The notes under the pieces were generated by a model that was not told the DNA's origin, did not search any database, and saw nothing but the letters and a program-made list of their open reading frames with translations. Positions 59,462 to 64,000 of a stretch of DNA of 64,000 nucleotides are shown here, one piece after another. Each line of letters starts with the position of its first letter. Position 1 is the first letter of the stretch. The stretch is from Desulfocarbo sp964620595 (GTDB lineage: Bacteria; Desulfobacterota; Desulfarculia; Desulfarculales; Desulfarculaceae), in assembly GCA_964620595.1 (NCBI GenBank), contig CAZUHP010000004.1, positions 1 to 64,000 of the forward strand, given 5' to 3'. The position numbers and the translations under genes are program-made.

Positions 59462-59528
59462 GCTGTCTCCCCACTGTTTTTCCGAAAAGGTGCCCGGCGC
59501 GCGGCCGGGCGGCTGACTCATGTCTTTC

Positions 59529-59556
59529 TTGACATATGTGCCAAATAAGACATAAT
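59529..59556 (+). promoter_or_regulatory. Promoter of the APC permease in a divergent region
   Basis: Perfect TTGACA (59529-59534), a 16-bp spacer and CATAAT (59551-59556), start near 59563. A mirrored TGTCAA (59568-59573) supplies a TTGACA on the minus strand for the fusion gene. The two form the inverted pair CTTGACA...TGTCAAG. Confidence 0.5.
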
Positions 59557-59588
59557 GACTTCGGCTTTGTCAAGCTTAAAGTAGGGAT

Positions 59589-60986
59589 ATGCCTGTGAGC
59601 CTCTCTAAAAACCAAGATCCGGGGCCAGCCGGCCGCAGCGCCCCCCCGGAGCTGGCCCGGCGGATGGGCCTTTTTTCGGCCTGCTGCCTGATCGTGGCCA
59701 ACATGGTGGGCACCGGCATCTTCACCACCAGCGGCTTTCTCATGCAACTGCTGGGCAATGCCTGGCTGCTGATGGCCTGCTGGCTGCTGGGCGGGCTCAT
59801 CGCCCTGGCCGGGGCCCTGTGCTACGGCGAGTTGGGCGCGCGGCTGCCCCGGGCCGGCGGCGAGTACGTCTTCCTGCGCGAGAGCTTTGGGCCGGCCACG
59901 GCTTTCCTCTCCGGCTGGGTCTCCCTGGTGGTGGGGTTCTCGGCCCCCATCGCCGCCTCGGCGGTGGCGGCCGCGGGTTATCTGCTCCAGGCCTGGGGCG
60001 CGTCCCAGGAGCCCCTGCTCAGGGCCGGCGGGGTGACCCTGTCCGCGGACACCCTGCTGGCGTTGGGGTTCGTCGTCCTGCTGACCCTGGTGCACACCCG
60101 CCGCCTGGGGGTGGGCCTGGGAGTGCAGAACCTGCTCACCCTGTTCAAGCTGCTGGTGCTGGCCCTGCTCATCGCGGCCGGGCTGTGGCTGTGGCCCGCC
60201 TCCGGCTCCTGGGGCGGCCTCCCCTTCACGGCCGGCGGCGAGGGCGCCGGCGCCGGGGCGGTGGCGGTGGCCCTGGTCCTGGTGTCCTTTGCCTACAGCG
60301 GGTTCAACGCCGCCGCCTACCTGGGCGGCGAAGTCAGGCGGCCCGGCCGCAACCTGCCCCGCGCCCTGTTTCTGGGCACCGGCCTGGTGACATTGCTCTA
60401 CCTGCTGCTCAACCTGGCCTACCTGGCGGCGCTGGGGCCGGGGGGCATGCCGGGGGTAAAGGAGATCGGGGCGCTGGCGGCCAAGGCCCTCTGGGGGCCA
60501 GGGGCGGGCAGGATCTTCAGCCTGGCGGTGGGGCTCTGTCTGCTATCCGGCCTGGGGGCCATGGTCCTGGCCGGCCCCCGGGTGTACTTTGCCATGGCCT
60601 GCGACGGGCTCCTCCTGGGGCCCTTGGCACGCATAGACCAGCGCTCCGGGGTGCCGGTCAACGCGGTGTGGCTCCAGGCGGTGATCGCCGCGGTAATGGT
60701 GGTCACCGCCTCCTTCGAGGCGCTCCTGTTCTACATCGGCTTCACCCTATCGCTCTTCAGCGCCCTGGCCGTGGCCGGGCTTTTCGTGCTGCGCCGAAAG
60801 AACTCGGCGCGGCCGCCCTTCCGGGTTCCCGGCTATCCCTTCACCCCCCTGGTCTTCATCGCCGCCAACCTGGCCATGGTGGTCTTCGCCCTGGCCGACA
60901 ACCCCTGGCGGGGGCTTCCCTCCGGCCTGACCCTGGCAGTGGGCCTGTATTGGCTGTTCCGCCGGCAAGACAAGCGGCCCGGCTAG
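59589..60986 (+). CDS. APC-family amino acid permease
   Basis: The product is 465 aa with 12 predicted transmembrane helices. IVANMVGTGIFTTSG (helix 1 unwound motif), GALCYGELGARLPRAGGEYV and FAYSGFNAAAYLGGEVRRPGRNLP match the APC/LAT group. It imports or exchanges amino acids or amines across the inner membrane. With polyamine genes elsewhere, a polyamine or arginine substrate is possible but speculative. Monocistronic; the stop lies within a palindrome. Confidence 0.9.
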   Translation: MPVSLSKNQDPGPAGRSAPPELARRMGLFSACCLIVANMVGTGIFTTSGFLMQLLGNAWLLMACWLLGGLIALAGALCYGELGARLPRAGGEYVFLRESFGPATAFLSGWVSLVVGFSAPIAASAVAAAGYLLQAWGASQEPLLRAGGVTLSADTLLALGFVVLLTLVHTRRLGVGLGVQNLLTLFKLLVLALLIAAGLWLWPASGSWGGLPFTAGGEGAGAGAVAVALVLVSFAYSGFNAAAYLGGEVRRPGRNLPRALFLGTGLVTLLYLLLNLAYLAALGPGGMPGVKEIGALAAKALWGPGAGRIFSLAVGLCLLSGLGAMVLAGPRVYFAMACDGLLLGPLARIDQRSGVPVNAVWLQAVIAAVMVVTASFEALLFYIGFTLSLFSALAVAGLFVLRRKNSARPPFRVPGYPFTPLVFIAANLAMVVFALADNPWRGLPSGLTLAVGLYWLFRRQDKRPG

Positions 60987-60995
60987 CCGGGCCGC
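60974..60995. repeat. Palindrome around the permease stop codon
   Basis: GCGGCCCGGC-TA-GCCGGGCCGC is a 10-bp perfect inverted repeat whose centre holds the TAG stop. It may act as a hairpin for transcript end. The next 192 bp hold no gene; a GTCCAG/CTGGAC pair 24 bp apart occurs near 61031. Confidence 0.5.
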
Positions 60996-61178
60996 CCAGC
61001 CCCCCTTTGCCGGCCTCCCGGCCTCAGGGCGTCCAGTTGAGGATCAATATCATCAAAGCCCTGGACAAGAACCATCCCTCTTGGCTATCATTTTCGTGCC
61101 CCTTCCCAATTTGAAGCAGCCCGCAAGTCATCCGAGTTCAGGCACACGGCGAGAAAGCCGGGCTGCCCGGAGCTTGCC

Positions 61179-61586
61179 ATGGCCAGACCGGAAATACTCA
61201 TCGTGGAGGACGAGGCCCTGATCGGGCTGGACCTCAAGATGAGCCTGGAGTCCATGGGCTTCGGCGTGCAGGGGCCGGTGGCCACCGGCGAGGAGGCCCT
61301 GGCCGCGCTTTCCCAGCGCCCGGCCCGGCTGGTGCTCATGGACATCGTGCTGCGTGGCAAGCTGGACGGCATAGAGACCGCCCGGGAGGTACGCCGGCGC
61401 TGGGGCCTGCCCGTGGTGTTCCTCACCGCCTTTGCCGACAAGGGAATGCGCGAGCTGGCCATGACGGCCCAGCCCGCAGCCATCATCAGCAAGCCGGTGA
61501 ACCGGGAGCGCCTGCGCCAGGTCCTTGCCGCCGCCCTGCCCGCCTACGCGCCGCCCGCCCCCCGCACCGCGCCGGCCAGGCCCTGA
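61179..61586 (+). CDS. Stand-alone CheY-like response regulator
   Basis: The product is 135 aa with CCGGAGC before the ATG. A single receiver: acidic IVEDEAL (about 7-13), phospho-acceptor Asp in RLVLMDIVLRGKLDGIETA and Lys in IISKPVNRERL. LDGIETA with the extra charged residue is typical of receivers paired with hybrid or stand-alone kinases. Its short Ala/Pro tail carries no output domain. No kinase is encoded nearby. Confidence 0.85.
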   Translation: MARPEILIVEDEALIGLDLKMSLESMGFGVQGPVATGEEALAALSQRPARLVLMDIVLRGKLDGIETAREVRRRWGLPVVFLTAFADKGMRELAMTAQPAAIISKPVNRERLRQVLAAALPAYAPPAPRTAPARP

Positions 61587-61667
61587 GCCCGGCTCCCACC
61601 CCCTCCCCGCGGCCCTGTGCTACAATCCCGGCGTTTGAACCTTGACGTTCCAGCAGGGAGAAACACC

Positions 61668-62144
61668 ATGCCCGACCAGACCCAGCTCGACCTGGCCCTG
61701 GCCTTTGCCGCCGAATCCCGGGCCGCGGCCCGCAACCAGGCATTCGCCCTCAAGGCCCGGCAGGAGGGCCATGCCCAGGAGGCCCGCCTGTTCCAGGCCG
61801 TGGCCCAGGGCCAGTCCGTGGTGGCCCGGCGGCTCTTGATGCTCCTGCGCGGCAAGATAGGAGCCACCACGGACAACCTGGCCGAGGCATTCGGCCAGGA
61901 GCTGCCCGCCCGGCTGCGCTCCTACCAGGAGTACCAGGACCGGGCCCAGGGCGCGCCGGCCAGCGCCTTTGGCCAGGCCCGGGAAGTGGCCCGCCACCAG
62001 GAGGAGCTATACCGGCGCTGGCGGGAAGGCGCGGCGGAGACCTACCAGGTGTGCACCATCTGCGGCTGCGTGCTGGCCGGCGAACCGCCCCAGAGCTGCC
62101 CGGTGTGCGGCGCCATCAAGGAAAAGTTCCAGGCCGTCGAATAG
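61668..62144 (+). CDS. Rubrerythrin-like protein with degenerate diiron site
   Basis: The product is 158 aa with CAGCAGGGAGAAACACC before the ATG. The C-terminal rubredoxin-like domain is intact (CTICGCVLAG...SCPVCG). The N-terminal four-helix part aligns with rubrerythrin (ALAFAAESRAAARNQAFALKA) but the canonical Glu-Glu-x-x-His of helix 2 is AQGQSVVA, and one later Glu ligand is Arg. It may have lost peroxidase activity and act as an electron carrier. A -10-like TACAAT sits 45 nt upstream. Confidence 0.8.
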   Translation: MPDQTQLDLALAFAAESRAAARNQAFALKARQEGHAQEARLFQAVAQGQSVVARRLLMLLRGKIGATTDNLAEAFGQELPARLRSYQEYQDRAQGAPASAFGQAREVARHQEELYRRWREGAAETYQVCTICGCVLAGEPPQSCPVCGAIKEKFQAVE

Positions 62145-62161
62145 GGTCGAACGGAGACAAG

Positions 62162-63766
62162 CTAGTTGAGAAACACCTGCCTGAGTTCCACCGTCACCGG
62201 CGGCTCGCCCTGGGGATTCTGGTACAGGTAGCGCAGGCGCACGCTCTTGAGCAGGGTCACCCGGCGGCCCAGGTACAGGCCGGTGAAATAGGTCTGGGCG
62301 GAAAAGGCCTCGCCGGTGGGGGTGTAGACGATGCGGGCGCGGGCCACCCGGGCCGGGCCGTGGCGGGCCACGGCCGCCACCTCGCGCTTGTTCAGGTCCC
62401 TCTCGGCGGTGTCGATGCCCGCGCGCAGGTTGAAGATGTGGGGCAGGTCCTGCTCGTCCACGGCCACCAGTTGCACCACCGGCTCGCCCTGGCGCAAGGC
62501 AGCGCCGCCCTGGATATAGCTCACCACGAACACCCGGCTGAGGCCGTTAAGCCAGGCCGGCGGCTTGAGCGTCAGCTCGGGGTTGTCCGGGCCCAGGCGC
62601 ACCGGCCCTGCCAGCAGTTCGTGGCGCGCCTCCTCCAGGGAGCGGACCCCGGCCGAGGGGCTCTGGTAGGGGATGGTGAGCAACAGGGGACTGAAGGCCA
62701 AGAGCAGGGCCAAGGCCGAAAGGATCACCCCGGGTAGCTTGCGCTCGCGGCCCAGGCCCATCCAGTTGGGCCGGCCCAAGAGCGGCAGGGTGTATTCGGC
62801 CAAGAGCCCCATGCAAGCCACCAAAAAGCCGCCCAGGCCCAGGGCCCGCAGCCAGATGCTCTGGGTGAACAGGTCCTCCAGGCGCGGCTGCCACCAGGCC
62901 GCGCAAAGGGCCACCGCCCCCCCCACTCCCCACCAGAAGAGCATCAGCGCCCGCAGCAGCCAGTATAGGCTCATGGGCAGGGGCTCCAGGGGCTCGCTCC
63001 GCCCCCGGCCCCGGGGGCCGGCCAGGCGCAGCACCGCCAGCGAGACCAGCACCGCCAGCACCACCGCCAGGGGCAGCGGCTCGAACCAGCTCACCGCCAG
63101 GGCCGGACCCGGCCCCAGGGCCAAGGCCAGAAAGACCAGCCAGGCCGCCCGCTGGCTCCCCCCCACCAGGCGCAGCACCAACAGCACCGCCCCGCAGATG
63201 GCCCCCCACAGGGCCGCCTTGGCCAAGGGCAAGGCCAGGCCGGGCCAGGGCGGCGGCCACAGGGCCACCAGGTCGGTCCGCAGCCAGGGTATGGTGAGCA
63301 GCGCGGCCAGGGCGGCAATGGCCGCACCGGCCAGGGCCAGGGCGATATCGCCCCGCGGCCGGTGGAGCATCTCGGCCCGCAAGAGGAGCGACAGCCCGGC
63401 CAGGCGCAGGGTCACGCCCCCCAGGTACACCACCCCCAGCCACAGCTTGTAGTTGCCCAGCTCGCCCCCGGCCAGGAGCAGGGCCACGAACAGGCCGCCC
63501 AGCACAAAGGCGGCATAGGACACCGCCCCGTACTCAAAGGTGTAGCGCAGCTCCAGGGGCCGCGGCTCCCGCCGGCGCAGGGCGTCCAGCATTGCCGGCC
63601 CGGCCAGTATCACCAGCCAGGCCAGGGCGAACCACACCTCCTCCCGCCCCAGGCGCTGCACCGCCACCCGGGGCCAGAGGAAGTACACCGCACCCGCCAC
63701 CATGACCGCTAGGCCGGTCTCCAGGACCCAGCGGACCAGGCGGGCGGAGCGGCTCTCAGCCGGCAC
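62162..63766 (-). CDS. Polytopic membrane protein with periplasmic C-terminal domain
   Basis: The product is 534 aa from a GTG. About ten transmembrane helices (15-370) precede a soluble, basic domain (about 385-534) with beta-rich segments (RRVTLLKSVRLRYLYQNPQGEPPVTVELRQ). No enzyme motif was recognised. Its start overlaps the end of the glycosyltransferase gene by 11 bp, which suggests a role in polysaccharide or glycolipid handling, but that is contextual only. Confidence 0.6.
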   Translation of the reverse strand: MPAESRSARLVRWVLETGLAVMVAGAVYFLWPRVAVQRLGREEVWFALAWLVILAGPAMLDALRRREPRPLELRYTFEYGAVSYAAFVLGGLFVALLLAGGELGNYKLWLGVVYLGGVTLRLAGLSLLLRAEMLHRPRGDIALALAGAAIAALAALLTIPWLRTDLVALWPPPWPGLALPLAKAALWGAICGAVLLVLRLVGGSQRAAWLVFLALALGPGPALAVSWFEPLPLAVVLAVLVSLAVLRLAGPRGRGRSEPLEPLPMSLYWLLRALMLFWWGVGGAVALCAAWWQPRLEDLFTQSIWLRALGLGGFLVACMGLLAEYTLPLLGRPNWMGLGRERKLPGVILSALALLLAFSPLLLTIPYQSPSAGVRSLEEARHELLAGPVRLGPDNPELTLKPPAWLNGLSRVFVVSYIQGGAALRQGEPVVQLVAVDEQDLPHIFNLRAGIDTAERDLNKREVAAVARHGPARVARARIVYTPTGEAFSAQTYFTGLYLGRRVTLLKSVRLRYLYQNPQGEPPVTVELRQVFLN

Positions 63767-64000
63767 GGGCCACCTCCCGGTACACTTCCAGGGTTTCGGC
63801 CGCGGCCCGGGACCAGGAGAAGCGGGAGGCCCGCCGCCGTCCCTCCCGGCTGAGTTCGGCGGCCAGCTCGGGGTTGGTCAAAAGGCCTTCCAGGGCCTGG
63901 GCCAAGGCGCCGGCGTCGCCCGGGGGCACCAAGAGACCGGCCTCGCCCACCACCTCGGGCACGGCCGAGGCCCTCACCGCCACCACCGGCGCGCCGCAGG
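63756..64000 (-). CDS. GT4-type glycosyltransferase, C-terminus (partial)
   Basis: The last 81 codons of a gene that continues past the window. PVVAVRASAVPEVVGEAGLLVPPGDA is the C-terminal nucleotide-sugar-binding E-x7-E region of the GT-B fold (glycosyl transferase group 1), in shorter quotes: AVPEVVGEAG and LLVPPGD. It would transfer a sugar from a nucleotide donor. Its stop overlaps the start of the membrane protein gene. Confidence 0.85.
   Translation of the reverse strand, partial: CGAPVVAVRASAVPEVVGEAGLLVPPGDAGALAQALEGLLTNPELAAELSREGRRRASRFSWSRAAAETLEVYREVARAG

Noticed and set aside
1..64000. tRNA, rRNA, integrase, transposase or attachment site
   Set aside because: No T-loop GGTTCGANTCC pattern outside coding regions, no transposase-like motifs and no flanking repeats were seen by eye.

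Overview
The window is a very GC-rich stretch of a Gram-negative chromosome. LpxC, a TonB receptor, a LpoA-like lipoprotein and TRAP transporters imply an outer membrane. NtrYX, a V4R/sigma-54 activator, three Cys-cluster (YkgJ-like) proteins, DUF3124, a HAO-like multiheme cytochrome tail and pyruvoyl arginine decarboxylase together suggest a Desulfobacterota/deltaproteobacterial organism. That placement is inference; there is no rRNA or marker-gene alignment. I saw no tRNA, rRNA, CRISPR array, insertion sequence or prophage.

Layout. 1-4.1 kb: multiheme cytochrome C-terminus, PflX-like radical SAM protein, aminotransferase, a secreted DUF4412-like protein, engB. 4.3-9.3 kb (minus): lpxC, then ntrY-ntrX. 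9.5-13.3 kb: a Cys-rich MerR regulator abutting mobA, then a polyamine block (speB overlapping a deoxyhypusine-synthase-like gene, divergent from pdaD). 13.3-20.3 kb: secreted caspase-like protein coupled to pdaD, V4R/sigma-54 regulator, two Cys-cluster proteins, secreted subtilase, TPR-SPOR protein. 20.4-26.9 kb: OYE/dienoyl-CoA reductase, SDR39U1-type epimerase, UDP-sugar dehydrogenase, ROK kinase, TPR membrane protein. 27-35.5 kb (minus): acyl-CoA ligase, 2-hydroxyacid dehydrogenase, TRAP dctPQM, CNNM/CorC, LPD-like reductase. 35.6-43.3 kb: class III cyclase, DUF3124, rpsU, RRM protein, LpoA-like lipoprotein, a third Cys-cluster protein, nitroreductase, ZraP/Spy-like protein. 43.4-48.6 kb: endonuclease V, HEAT protein, cheV, unknown secreted protein. 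48.9-53.7 kb: MerR plus two proteins sharing an SCP2-like C-terminal domain, then amtB-glnK. 53.8-64 kb: B12/radical SAM protein, TonB receptor, a secreted fusion of molybdopterin-oxidoreductase-like domains with a tetrapyrrole methylase, an APC permease, a CheY-like protein, a rubrerythrin-like protein, a membrane protein and a truncated glycosyltransferase.

Most notable signals. (1) Near-consensus sigma-54 promoters precede lpxC (next to ntrYX) and the ZraP-like gene. (2) A G-tract repeat family with unit close to GGGGGGCGAC recurs beside stop codons across the window and also sits inside several reading frames as linkers. (3) Three genes appear leaderless, with a -10 box exactly 6 nt before the ATG. 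(4) A TonB receptor is paired with an apparently exported tetrapyrrole methylase fusion carrying a heme c motif. (5) Two adjacent proteins share an SCP2-like domain behind a MerR regulator.
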